DNA from: Luteolibacter ambystomatis
GTDB taxonomy: Bacteria > Verrucomicrobiota > Verrucomicrobiia > Verrucomicrobiales > Akkermansiaceae
DNA length: 64,000 nt
Assembly: GCF_018137965.1 (NCBI RefSeq)
Contig: NZ_CP073100.1
Span: forward strand, 2,294,001-2,358,000
Direction: 5' to 3'
In this document: in pieces, positions 18,064 to 28,400 of the stretch
Position numbering within the stretch: position 1 is the stretch's first letter
Layout of the letters: the number at the start of each line of letters is the position of its first letter
Position numbers and translations under genes: made by a program
Notes under the pieces: model-generated
What the model was told of the DNA's origin: nothing
The model's input: only the letters and a program-made list of their open reading frames with translations
Databases searched by the model: none

Positions 18064-19579
18064 ATGACCCGCGAGCGCGAACAGTTCCTGTTGGACGAGC
18101 TCGCCCGCAAGGACCAGCGCATCGCCCTATTGGAGCAGAAGCTTGATGCGCTCGTGCGCCGCGTCTTCGGATCGACCAGCGAATCGCTCGATCCCGCCCA
18201 GCTCGAACTCTTGTTGGATCCCGATGCGGCAAAAGCGCCCGCCGCCGATGGAACCGAAGGCGTCCCGGCGGCTGAAACACCCGATCACAAGCCGAAAACC
18301 ACGAAGGCATCCCGCCAACCGCGCATCCCCGAGCACCTTCCCGTCGAGGTGGAAGTTCTCGACCCGCCCGAGGTTACGGCCGATCCCACCGCCTGGCGGC
18401 GTATCGGTGAGGAAGTCCGCGAGCAACTCGACTACCGACCCGGTCGCTTCCTGCGCCGCCGCCTCGTCCGGCCCAAGTATGTGCGCGCCGGCGATCCCCT
18501 CGCCAAACCCGTCATCGCTCCGCTGCCGCCGTCGTTGCAGGATCGCTGCACTGCCACTCCCGCGCTGATCGCGGAGGTCGTCACCGCCCGCTACGCCCAC
18601 CATCTGCCCTATTACCGGCAGAGCGAGATCTTCTCCCGTCAGGGCGTGAACCTCCACCGCAAGACCCTCTGCGACTGGTCGCTGCTCGCCTCGGACTGGC
18701 TCGCCGCCATCCACCGCGAGATCCGGAGCGAGCACCACGCCAGCCACTACCTCCAGCTCGACGAAACGCCCATCGACTATCTGGAACCCGGCCACGGCAA
18801 GACCCGCACCGGCTACCTCTGGACCAGCAACATCCCCGGCGGCAGTGTTCTCTACCACTGGCAGCCGGGTCGCGACCAGAGCGGCATCACCGGCCTGCTC
18901 GGCGCGGATACTCCGTTCCCGCGGATCATCCAATGTGACGGCTTTAGCGCCTATCCCTCTTGGGCACGCGGCAAGGAGCACATCACCCTCATGGGGTGCC
19001 ACGCCCATGACGTCGCAAGTTTTACGAAGCGAAGGATCAATCGCCCAAGCTCGTCGGATGGATCCTGCGCCAGCTCGGCCACCTCTACCGCATCGAGAAG
19101 CACCTGCGGCAGGGCCGCGCCGGTCCGGCTCTGCGCGATGCCATCCGCGCCTCGGAAAGCCGCCCCATCCACCAACAGCTCAAACGGCTCTTCGATCTGC
19201 TGGCCAGGCGTCGCTCCATCCTGCCTCAATCCAACCTGGGAAGGCCATCCGTTACGCCCTCAACCAGTGGGACCACCTTGTCACGTACCTGCGGGACGGG
19301 CGCATTGAGATCGACAACAACCTCGTCGAGAATGCCATCCGCCCGACCAAATTGGGCGCGAAGAACTGGCTGTTCATCGGCCGCGAAGCCGCCGGGGACA
19401 AGGCGGCCATCCTCTATACTGTCGTGGAGAACTGCCGCCGCCTCGGAATCGATCCAAAGGACTATCTCACCGACGTGCTCACCCGGCTACCCGGGATGCA
19501 AAACCACGAGGTTGCGGCCCTGACCCCGTCCAACTGGCTGAAAACCCAACGGACTGTAGCGACCCGTCGCGCCGCGTAA
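18064..19579 (+). pseudogene. tnpC: IS66 transposase TnpC, inactivated by two frameshifts
   Basis: The DDE transposase is spread over three frames. The first 315 or so codons give a leucine-zipper N-terminus (ELARKDQRIALLEQKLDALV), a zinc-finger-like linker region and catalytic Asp residues in YLQLDETPIDY and IIQCDGFSAYPSW. At about 19009 the text should read GCHAHARRKFYEAKD but is out of frame; one missing base restores it. The middle part (GWILRQLGHLYRIEKHLRQG) then loses another base near 19240. The third frame carries GKAIRYALNQW, the catalytic Glu region EIDNNLVENAIRP and NWLFIGREAAGDKAAILYT. Both lesions are single-base losses, so a sequencing cause cannot be excluded. Confidence 0.9.
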
Positions 19580-19607
19580 AATTCGTTGTCGTCATAAACC
19601 TCTCACT

Positions 19608-19721
19608 ATGACGACAACGAAATCGCCGCTGCAACGCCTACCGGATGGCGCTTGGGACCACGCTTACGCCATATCCTTCCATCATTCTCCCCTTTTGGAT
19701 CAATGGAAATCCAAGGCATGA
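19608..19721 (+). other. Short ORF at the right IS66 boundary mirroring the left flank
   Basis: A 37-codon frame starting in the right hairpin arm reads MTTTKSPLQRLPDGAWDHAY and stops inside the structured repeat at 19676-19768. The left flank, read on the minus strand, begins MTTTKPPLQPQRHGGSDYAY. Nucleotide identity is about 77% over 69 bp by hand alignment. It may be a remnant of a related gene start or an extended terminal repeat; I doubt it is a working gene. Confidence 0.35.
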
Positions 19722-19768
19722 TCATGTGCCGCCCCTTGCAAAACCCAAACCCCGGGAATCTGGACCCT
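19676..19768 (+). repeat. Dispersed structured repeat, copy 1
   Basis: About 90 bp roughly 75% identical (hand alignment) to 31325-31417. Both contain TGATCATGTGC or CGATCATGTGC and a hairpin over the same positions: here TTGGAT/ATCCAA (19695-19700 with 19709-19714). A base pair C-G in the other copy is T-A here, a compensatory change. Confidence 0.5.
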
Positions 19769-19847
19769 TGGTGGAAATCGACCGGTACGACATGGGCCTC
19801 CATCATATCCGTTCCACCCCTCCACTCGATCCGGTCCATCAATCAAT

Positions 19848-20393
19848 TCATTCCCGACCTCCCTGCCGTAATCTCTCGCAGGCCGCAGCGATGGCGGCGG
19901 AAAGCCGGCTCGCCGGGATTGTCCGCGTGACCAGTTTCTCATCGAGGTCCGCGCCGGGCGATTCAAAATCAAACCGTCCTTCCACCTCCTGCGACACCAG
20001 TCCGGCGAACAATCCGTGGAAGTGGATCTCCGCCACCAACTTGTCATGGTCAGGCAGGCTCGCCAGCACGATCTCCATTCCCTCCATGTCGCCCATCCGC
20101 TCCCGGCATCGCTCCAGAGCCTTATCGGCCGCCAGCTCTGCCCTCGAATTGGAATTCCTCGTTTCGCGATGCCATTCCTCCAATGCCTCCAGATGGCACG
20201 GCCGCGTCAACACTTCCCACGCCTCCATCACAGCCGGGACCTGCGACTCCCATGGCTCCACTTCGAAATCAAGTGACTCCGCTTTCACCCGGGACAATTC
20301 GACCCACAAATTCCATATGGAGGATGACATGGATGATTTGATCCGCGTGTCGCCGATCGATGCCGAGGATACGAAAGCCTCCGAATTGTTCAA
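19848..20393 (-). CDS. Hypothetical protein, last gene of the RHS-associated cluster
   Basis: A 181-residue soluble protein without signal peptide or membrane helix. It is rich in Glu, Ala and Arg and mainly helical (ELAADKALERCRERMGDMEG; SAAIAAACERLRQGGRE), with a central segment KLVAEIHFHGLFAGLVSQEV. Its start lies 6 bp after the stop of the DUF4279-containing gene, so it is probably co-translated in the toxin-immunity operon. I recognise no family. By position it could be an immunity or accessory protein. Confidence 0.65.
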   Translation of the reverse strand: MNNSEAFVSSASIGDTRIKSSMSSSIWNLWVELSRVKAESLDFEVEPWESQVPAVMEAWEVLTRPCHLEALEEWHRETRNSNSRAELAADKALERCRERMGDMEGMEIVLASLPDHDKLVAEIHFHGLFAGLVSQEVEGRFDFESPGADLDEKLVTRTIPASRLSAAIAAACERLRQGGRE

Positions 20394-20399
20394 GCCGCT

Positions 20400-21122
20400 T
20401 CAAATATCCCCCGCCCTCACGAATCCTTCAGACCACTCCACACGATCCAGCACCACCTTGGAGATGCAAAACCCTTCGGGATGATCCGAAAATCCCGGCT
20501 GTTTCAAAAGAGAGTCACGTGCAGCCACGGCGAGCTCTTCACTCGAATAGATTCCGAGGAACTTCACATGCTCAAAGCCCTCCAGATCCTCATATTCGTG
20601 ATCCAGTTGGTAAAATTCGGTTTGGACACTCCCGCCATCTGATCGCCGCCCATCCGTCCGAGCCTCTCTTTCATAGACGGACACATCCAACTCGAGGCCC
20701 ATCGCACCCATCGTGCGGAGCAGGTCGTTGGAAAGCTTCATCGGGAAAATCCCCTCGCTGTCAAAGACACCCACGAACACATCCGCCCGGATTCCATCCT
20801 CCACAGCCTGCTTCAGGAAATTTTTCCGCGCTTCGAAAATCCGGACAAATTCCAGCAAGCGTTCACCGATGATCCTCTCATCGATCCTTTCCTCCACATC
20901 ATGGATCCACATCCCCTGCTTGTAGATGCTCCTGAGCCTGCCATCCGGGCCGTGATAACCGTCACCCTTCCGATAGGTCAAAGTTGGCGCCACTCCCAAT
21001 CCCGAGGTCACCCATTCCGGATCGAGATCTTCCGAAAAGACCCGCAGCGACATGGATAGCCTCACCGCCTCCGCGTCGCCTGTGCTGTCTGCAGGATCGT
21101 GCATGAATGAATGACAAGGCAT
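20400..21122 (-). CDS. DUF4279 and DUF7336-like two-domain protein (candidate immunity)
   Basis: A 240-residue cytosolic protein. Residues ~22-150 match the DUF4279 pattern: SMSLRVFSEDLDPEWVTSGL, the TYRKGD element and GMWIHDVEE. Residues ~170-240 look like DUF7336: VKFLGIYSSEELAVAARDSL, then QPGFSDHPEGFCISKVVLD and a final WSEGF. Both families are commonly found near polymorphic toxins. Possible starts are 21122 and the in-frame ATG at 21104. It lies in a tight minus-strand series downstream of the RHS gene and shares the DUF4279 fold with the neighbouring gene at 21140-21577, which suggests ancient duplication. An immunity role is inferred from context only. Confidence 0.75.
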   Translation of the reverse strand: MPCHSFMHDPADSTGDAEAVRLSMSLRVFSEDLDPEWVTSGLGVAPTLTYRKGDGYHGPDGRLRSIYKQGMWIHDVEERIDERIIGERLLEFVRIFEARKNFLKQAVEDGIRADVFVGVFDSEGIFPMKLSNDLLRTMGAMGLELDVSVYEREARTDGRRSDGGSVQTEFYQLDHEYEDLEGFEHVKFLGIYSSEELAVAARDSLLKQPGFSDHPEGFCISKVVLDRVEWSEGFVRAGDI

Positions 21123-21139
21123 CTGCCAGCCGACCGTCT

Positions 21140-21577
21140 CTACAAAAAGTAAAATTCGAAATCATCGCCATACCCGGCCAGGGACGAAAGCGCCTTGGAG
21201 GTCACGAAATAGTCTCCGAAGCCGCCCTTCGCCTCCCACCAGACGGCGATGGAAACCACCACCCCGTCCATCTGCCTGATCTTTTCCCACCGCGACACCC
21301 CTCCCAACCGCTTCCGGAGCTCAAGAAAATGGCACTCCATGGACCGGGAATCGAGATCCTTGGTGGAAACCGACCAATGCGAATTGGGCCTCCTGAGCGT
21401 GCGGCCATCCTTGGTCACATACTCGTCCCCCTTCCGATAAGACAGTTCGGGATCGACTGCCACCACACGCGAAACCTCCGCAGGGTCATAGTCACCGCTG
21501 ACACGGATCATGACGTGGCACGCCTTGCACGTCGATTCATCGTCCAGATAATTTCTGATATCATCCATCAACCTCAA
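21140..21577 (-). CDS. DUF4279 family protein (candidate immunity)
   Basis: A 145-residue cytosolic protein that is one DUF4279 domain: HVMIRVSGDYDPAEVSRVVA, ELSYRKGDEYV, SHWSVSTKDLDSRSMECHFL and the usual hydrophobic end. It is a stand-alone version of the N-terminal domain of the next gene, from which it is separated by 17 bp. Starts at 21577 or 21568 (MDDIRN) are both possible. DUF4279 proteins occur as small neighbours of contact-dependent and RHS toxins; binding partner and activity are unknown. Confidence 0.78.
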   Translation of the reverse strand: MRLMDDIRNYLDDESTCKACHVMIRVSGDYDPAEVSRVVAVDPELSYRKGDEYVTKDGRTLRRPNSHWSVSTKDLDSRSMECHFLELRKRLGGVSRWEKIRQMDGVVVSIAVWWEAKGGFGDYFVTSKALSSLAGYGDDFEFYFL

Positions 21578-21643
21578 TCGTCAAAAAGGCTTCCATACCT
21601 GCCAGTGGGATGCGGTGGCTTTTCATTCCCCCTTCAGGCGGCT

Positions 21644-22123
21644 TCACTTTTCCCCTCTCAATCGGCCCTTCGCTCCAACCGTCCAAACCCCCTGCGGGAA
21701 AAACAGCGAATAGTCATCCTCCTCGTCATCCACGGCATTGACGAAAACCCGCAGAACCAGCCCGCTGGAAAACGCCAGCAGAAGGTCACGGGAGGCACCT
21801 GTCATCGATGCTTCCACGATTTTCTCACCCTCAAGCCTCTTCAGCCCCGTGACCATCTCTCCGTCCTTCTCATTGGAGCTCCGCGACGTGCAGATGACTC
21901 CCTCCGGACCTTCCACCCTCCAATCCCCAAAGGTCACGTAGAGGGAATATTCGCCTTCAAAATTCCGGATCGTCTCATCCAGATGCTTCGATGGGAGCGG
22001 TCTGAGCCGCTGGATCTTCTCTCCCAGATCAAGCGTGAACATGCTGCCAGTGCCCTTACCCGCAAGCGTGCGCCAGCATTCCTTTCCAACGAAATCCGAA
22101 AGCGGAATGTCCTGAACTGTCAT
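21644..22123 (-). CDS. DUF6188-like small protein (candidate immunity)
   Basis: A 159-residue protein from the ATG at 22123 (MTVQDIPLSDFVGKECW). I prefer this start because it places the gene 17 bp after the previous stop; the frame is open upstream to 22204, which would overlap the previous gene. The order of beta strands (MFTLDLGEKIQRLRP, YSLYVTFGDWRVEGPEGV, EKIVEASMTGASRDLLLAF, VLRVFVNAVDDEEDDYSLFF, then a final GVWTVGAKGRL) is that of DUF6188 proteins, which are small soluble neighbours of secreted toxins. The family match is by eye. Context supports an immunity role. Confidence 0.6.
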   Translation of the reverse strand: MTVQDIPLSDFVGKECWRTLAGKGTGSMFTLDLGEKIQRLRPLPSKHLDETIRNFEGEYSLYVTFGDWRVEGPEGVICTSRSSNEKDGEMVTGLKRLEGEKIVEASMTGASRDLLLAFSSGLVLRVFVNAVDDEEDDYSLFFPQGVWTVGAKGRLRGEK

Positions 22124-22139
22124 GAGGTGGCCCAATCCA

Positions 22140-22454
22140 CTACATTCCCCACCCTGCCACAACCTCCCCATTTTCAAATTTAGGCACATCCCCCCGTTCC
22201 TCAATGACTAGATAATCCAATTCGAACTCCTCTATCGCATCAATCGGTTCCGGATCGCCATCAAAAACCCAGGATTGCGCATGTTCAGTGAAAAAGTTTC
22301 CAAACTTTCTCCCTGCCTCTTCCGCATTTTCAGCCAAGACGTATGCACACCCCACCCAATCCAAATTGTCAACACTGGGCTCCGGGCCGAGACCCAAAAT
22401 CAGCTTGCCTGAAGATATTCTACGCGTCGCCTCCACCAGAACTCGATATTTCAT
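22140..22454 (-). CDS. Small protein directly after the RHS toxin, first-choice immunity candidate
   Basis: A 104-residue soluble acidic protein, MKYRVLVEATRRISSGKLI, with a later VFDGDPEPIDAIEEFELDYL segment. It begins 21 bp after the RHS stop codon, the usual place for the cognate immunity gene. Like the last ~500 bp of the RHS gene, its DNA is clearly more AT-rich than the surroundings, so toxin tip and this gene may have been acquired as one cassette. I recognise no domain. The immunity assignment follows from position and composition only. Confidence 0.6.
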   Translation of the reverse strand: MKYRVLVEATRRISSGKLILGLGPEPSVDNLDWVGCAYVLAENAEEAGRKFGNFFTEHAQSWVFDGDPEPIDAIEEFELDYLVIEERGDVPKFENGEVVAGWGM

Positions 22455-22475
22455 AAAAATAATAAACTTTAAAAA

Positions 22476-25400
22476 TCATTTATCGTCACCACCATCAACT
22501 TCAGTTAAGCTAATAGTTAGCTGAACCTTGTATGAATCCATCATGGGTGAATTTTCTATCATATCTCTTCGTGCAGCAGTAATCAAAGACGGATTGCCTC
22601 CCTCGACAGCAACTCGATACTTCTCCACATCACCAGCAGCACTATTACCCCACATAACAATACCAAGCAACATCAGCGGCCCCGCACTATTCTTCATCAC
22701 CACACCTGCTGTTTTTAATCTTGCGATAGCTTTATTCAAGCCTCTTTGAACTTGTGAATTCTTAAGAACTGCCTTCCGAATTTTCATCGGCAATCTCTGA
22801 CCGTCCTTATTAAAGAATTCGTTCTTTTCTGGATTGTAAACAAATTCTTCATGCTGCCTACCGATGTGAATTTGAATTTTCCCGCTACGCACCCCTTCTT
22901 TTTCATTCCCATAAACATTCGAATCTATCCGGAAAGAACGATCGTCCGCTTCATAATGCGTTTCGCTCCATTTGTCGAATTCCGCGTTATAGTGATGCTG
23001 GAAAGCCGCCATGAAGGCACCATTGGCAAATTTACCACCACCCAGCTCGGCCGCTGTGCCGCCAATCACCGCGGCCACCATGTCACGGGCAAAAACGTTG
23101 CTGGAGTCACCGGGCTTGCCTAGGCCCAAGTGCTGCGCAATGCCCATATCCGTTCCAAGAGCCCCCGCAGCAGCGGAAAGAAATCCATCCATGAATTTTC
23201 CACCCATGGCCTCATTGGCCGCGCCACCCACCAGACCATGGCCGACAACATGGGCGGCCACCTGGGTAGGCATGGGGAGGGATTTCAGCCAACCTCCCGG
23301 TTCCAAGTTATGCAGGACCCCGGCAGTGATGGCGGCTTGAACAGCTGAGGTTCCGGCTGCCCTTAGAACATCATGCGCGTTTCCTCCGGACAAGAAAGCA
23401 TCGGTCGCCCCACCAGCAGCTCCTCCGGCCACCGCATTCCCGCCCGTGGCGACTGTCACGGCCACCGTGACGGCAAAGGCATACACCTTGGGCAACATCT
23501 GCCCCACAAACGTATTCGGATGCTGTTTGCAGTAGTTCCGGACAACCAGGAATTCCGCTGCCCAGATGATGAGTGTCGGCAACCCGAAAATGATGTGCCC
23601 GGTCGGATCGGTGTAGCTCAGCGGGTTGTTGAGAACGTAGCTGTAGCGATTGAAGTTCTGGCTCAACTCCGGGGCCTGGACGTACGGGTCCGCGGACAGG
23701 AAACGGCCGAGTTCCGCGTCGTAGATGCGGCCGTTCATGTGGACGAGGCCGAAGTCATCCAGCATCTCGTGGCCGGTGTAGCCGTGGTGGAAATTCGCGG
23801 CGCTGGTCCGCTGGCCGTCTGCATAGTTGCCTCGCCACTTCACCCAGGTATCCGGATTGCGGCGCTCCCCCCAGGCATCGAAGCTCTGGCGCTCGGCCTT
23901 GAAGTTGCCGAAGGCCGATCCACCCCAGGTGCCCACCAGCAGCACGTCCGTGGAGCCGAGATGATCGGTCAGCAGCGTCGAGAGCTTGGTGGAGGAGCCA
24001 CCCGTGCCGGATTCCACCGTGTAGATCGCCGCTCCCAGATGGTGGCGGTGGATGGTCTTCACCACCGTCTGGGTGCTGGTTCCCGCCGCGATGGTGCTGT
24101 GGACCTCGCGCTCGTAGCTGCCGAGGTAGGTGGTATCCACCCGCGCCACCGAAGTATCCACGTAAGTGCGCAGCAACGTCTGAGCGCTGCGATCTCCCGC
24201 TGAATCGAACTCGAAGCTGGCAACTCCCGCCGACTCCAGGAACTGGGTCGAAAGCGGAATGCCATAGACCGAGCCGCCCTGGTCATACTTCGTGGAGGGA
24301 TCGAAGGTCTTCAGCAGCGGGCAGCTCGACTGGCTGACGGATTCCAACTGCCCGAACGAGGTCCACGTGTAGGCGCGGATCGTGTTGTTCGAACTGTCTT
24401 TCTCGGAAGTGACGTGCCCGCCGGCATCATAGGCGTAGTTCTTGAGCTGGCTCTTGATGGTCGCCTGGGCCACGGCATGGACCCGCGGAGTGCCATAAGT
24501 GCGGGTTTCTCCGTCCTTCGAGGTCAGGTTCCCGTTCGCGTCGTAGTAGTAGGAACCACCGATGGAGGAGGACACCAGACGGTTCGAGGTATCATACGTG
24601 AATGTCTCGGTCTGCCCGGCGATCGTATCCTGGCGTTTCTTCAGGTTGGTCTTGCTGTCCCACTCGAAGGTGAGGTTCTGGAGCGTGCCGATCGGTCCCG
24701 TCGAGGAGATCGAGAGGGTCTTCCCGGTCGCCGCCTCATAGGTCGTGTCCGTGGTCACACCCTGCGCCAGATACTGCTGGGTGGGCCGTCCCGCGGAATC
24801 GAACGCGCGCGCTTCCCAAAGGGTGATCTTGTCGGTGGTGCTGCCCGGCTTGAAGATCGAGGAGCGGATCTTGGCGGAGTAAACCTTGTCGTATTCGTGG
24901 ACGACCATCAGACCGCCCGCATCGATGGTGTAATCCACCCGCCCCAGCGCATCGTAGTGCGTTTCCGTGGTGAAGCTCTCGGTATTCCGGTTCCGCGTGG
25001 CCACATCCGGACGCGCGAACCGGTCGTAGTGGAGCGTCTCACTCCAACCGGACACGCCTGCCTTCTGGATCGACTCAAGCAGTCCCTTGCCGGGGGAACC
25101 GGGCTTGTAGGCGTAGTCGAACGTGCCTTCACCGGAAGGACGGATGACCTTGGTGACACGGCCCATCGCATCGTATTCGGTGAGGGTCTGCTCGCCGCTG
25201 GCATTCTCCAGAAAGACCGTTTCCCCGAATCCGCTGTAGCCGATCTTGCTGGTGCCCGCATCCTTGTCCACGCCCTGGGTCTTGCGGCCGAGGGTGTCGT
25301 AGGTGTTGGTCATCATCACGATGCTCCCCACCGTGGCGGTGAGCAGCTTGCCCTCCGCGTCATAGTCGAAATCGGAAGTCAGTCCGGAGTCATCCAGGCT

Positions 25401-28400
25401 CTTCAAGAGCGTGCCCTTGGCGTTGTTCCAGCGCTGGGCATACTGGGTGCCCCAGGTGTCCTCACCGGAGGTCTTCATGCGGCCCTTCGCCTTGATGTAG
25501 CTGAACGGTTCGCCGCTCGCGGAAAGGCCGGCCTCGATCTTGACGACCTCCTCGACCGTGCCATCCGGGTGGGTGGTCTTCAGCACGCGGCCGACATCAT
25601 CGAATACATAGCTGGTCCAGCGGATGGTCTCGCCGATGAAGAAGGGCTGCGCTTCATCCGTCTTCCGCCCCTGGCTGTCGTATTTGATGACGGAGTAAAC
25701 CGGCTTCCACTGGGAGCCACCCGATCCGTAGGCGGAGAGGGTCATGGTTTCCGACGCGACCTGGCGACCCAACGCATCATAGTAGGCCACGGCCCATGGC
25801 GAACCTGAGGCCTGTTTGCCCTTCATCCAGCGGATGGACGAGCCGCCCATGGCGGTCACCACGGCGGACGGCAGATCGGCATTGCCCGCCTTGCGGGTGA
25901 TCTCCGCAGCCTGGGTGCCGTCCGGAGCAAGGGTGGTCACGTGCGTGCCGAAGATATCGTAGCTGAACGTCGTGAACAGGGTGTCGATGTTCTTGGTCTT
26001 CATCAGCAGCGCGCGCTCCTGATCGTATGAGTGATACACCGTGCCGATGGCATTCGTCTCCGAGCACGGGAAGCGGCCGTTGAAGCTGCTGTCGTCCGGA
26101 TCGTTGAAGCTGGTGGACTTGCTCCGGGTCTGGGCCGCGTAGGTATCATGCTTCGAGGAAGCCTCCACGGAGGTGCTGGTGATATTGCCGTAGCCATCCC
26201 GCCCATAGGTGGTGATGGATTTGAGCAGCGAATCATTCGGCTCGACCCTTTCCTCCTCCAGCAGGCCGGTGGTGCTGTGATAGCTGTAGCTGGTCTGCTT
26301 GGTGAGCGGGGAATGATCCTTCTTCCTCGCCACGCTGGTGGCGGTGCGCAGGCGCCCCAGGTGCCACTTGTCGCCCGATACATTGTGATCGTAGGTGTTG
26401 GTGGTCTCCAGGCTGGAGAAGTCCGTGTGTCCCTCGGCCGTGGCGATGGCCGCAGCCACATCCGTGATCTCCGCCAGCACGCTGCCGGAAGGAATCTTCG
26501 AGCCGACCTTGGCGAACGTGAGGAAGCCGTAGGCGTCGAAATTCGTAGTCGGATTGCTGGCCACCGTCTCCGTCATCACCGTGCCATTGATGTCGAGGGT
26601 CGTATTGACCGACTTGATCTGCACCGGCCGCAGGATGGTGCCCCCGGCAACACCGGTGGTGGAAGCCAGCGTCCCGTAGGCGGAGAGATCCCGCTTCACC
26701 AACTTGAAGCCGGTGCTCACGCCCGTTTCGATTCCCGACGGGCTGGCGGAAGTCACATTGATGTAGGACTCCTGGGTCACCGGACTGCCCGCGTGCGGGA
26801 AGGTCCGGGACATCGTGGTCTTCGAGCATCCGCGGATGAAATAGTTGCCACCCGTGGGCGCGGTCGTGGCCACGGACAGCGGCGGCACGCCCGTCCACAG
26901 TTCGTCGTAAACCTCGGCCTTGCCGAATCCGAGCGAGACATCGTTGATGCGGTCGAAGCGCAGGTCGCCGAAATGGTGGCGGGTGGCGCGGGAACCGCCC
27001 CGGCCGTCCGACTCGATCAGACGGCTGACCACCAGCCGGTTGTCACGCACCATGATCTGGCCTTCAGGCAGGAGGTCGGTGTCGCTGGTTCCCACCCACG
27101 GCAGATACACCGGACGTCCTCCCGCATCACCGCTGACGGCTGCGGGATCGTTGAGACGCTGGTAGGTCGCCGCGAGAGTGGCCCCGTAGCCGTCCGTCAC
27201 GGAGGTCATTACCTCCGGGCGGCACTGGTTGATGAGCACGGACGGAGCCTGGTCCACCAGACCCGCGATGAGATCCGGAAAACCGTCGCCATTGAGGTCC
27301 TGGAGTCTCGCACGGCGCTTGCCGTTCTGCGCATCCGCCTGGCTCAGGCTGAAGCGGACGCCGTTCGGCATGCCCCACTTCTGGCTGTCGTTCCGGGAAA
27401 GCCAGCCGGACCCCGTGTTCATCATCACGGCGTTGTTGTTGATCGTGGCATCGTCCGGCACGTCGTTCTGGCCGAAGATGATGTCCGTGAGGCCGTCACC
27501 GTTGATGTCGGCGAATTCATAGCCCACCGGGTAATACACATTGCTGACCACGAAGTTAAGCGGACGCGGCAGATCGTAGGTGTAACGCTGGTCGACGCTG
27601 CCTCCCGCCGCAGGTTCGGCCGCCCACCGGCTGGTGGTGGAGCCGGTGTTCATGTAGATGCAGCGCAGGTTCGAGCCGGAGCGCGCGGAGCGGATCACGT
27701 CCGCAAGCCCGTCATTGTTGAAGTCCGTCATCTGCGTGCCGAGCGAGTCGGCATTCACATTGACGAACGCGGCGTTCGCCATGCCGCTGCCGGTGGGAAG
27801 ATCCAGGTTGCCGGTGGACGTCGGCGGGTTTTCCGCACCCGGCGTTTCGTTCCAACCGGTGGGCTGGCCGTTGGCGGCGAAGGTCATCGCGTAGCTCTTG
27901 CGCAGCTCGCCCGTGCCCGCGGAAATGGCCTCGAGCACTTCCGGGTGTCCGTCCGCATCGAGGTCCGCGAGGCGGCGGCCCTTTTCCTCCTCCGCCGGAT
28001 AGGTGCGCTTGAGCATTTCCGGGAATGCCAGGGCATCCGCCTGCACCCAGCCTTCGTTTTTGTGGACACGGTTCAGCCACGCTGTGGGTTTGTCCCCGGC
28101 GACGATGACCGTGGTGTCGTTGGTCGCATTGACCAGCTTGCCCTGCGAGGTGGTGAAGCAGACGAAATCGAGATAGCCGTCCGAATCGATATCGACCCAC
28201 TCCGCATGCTGGTCGCGCGGCGTACCGCCGTAGGGCGCGGAAGAACCGATGTTCTTCATGCGGAAGGGCATCTTGTAGGCGGTCAGTTCCCGCCAGTCCT
28301 TGGCTCCGCCACCGATGTCCACCTGCGTCCAGAAGGTCAGGTCGTTGGACAGCGCGCCTCCCGAATACTTGATCGCGGTCGAGCACATCAGGTCCATCTT

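Larger units (their letters stand above)
17227..19622 (+). mobile_element. IS66-family insertion sequence, decayed, with hairpin ends
   Basis: A complete IS66-type cassette: tnpA, tnpB and a frameshifted tnpC in the usual order. Each end carries a 14 bp perfect inverted repeat forming a hairpin: TTCGTTGTCGTCAT / ATGACGACAACGAA, at 17228-17268 (13 nt loop) and 19582-19621 (12 nt loop). The outermost 17 bases of the two ends (TTTCGTTGTCGTCATAG) are identical in inverted orientation. I could not find a clean 8 bp target duplication. Instead the flanks outside the hairpins are themselves ~70% alike in inverted orientation over a further ~54 bp. With tnpC broken twice the element should be unable to move by itself. 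Confidence 0.8.
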
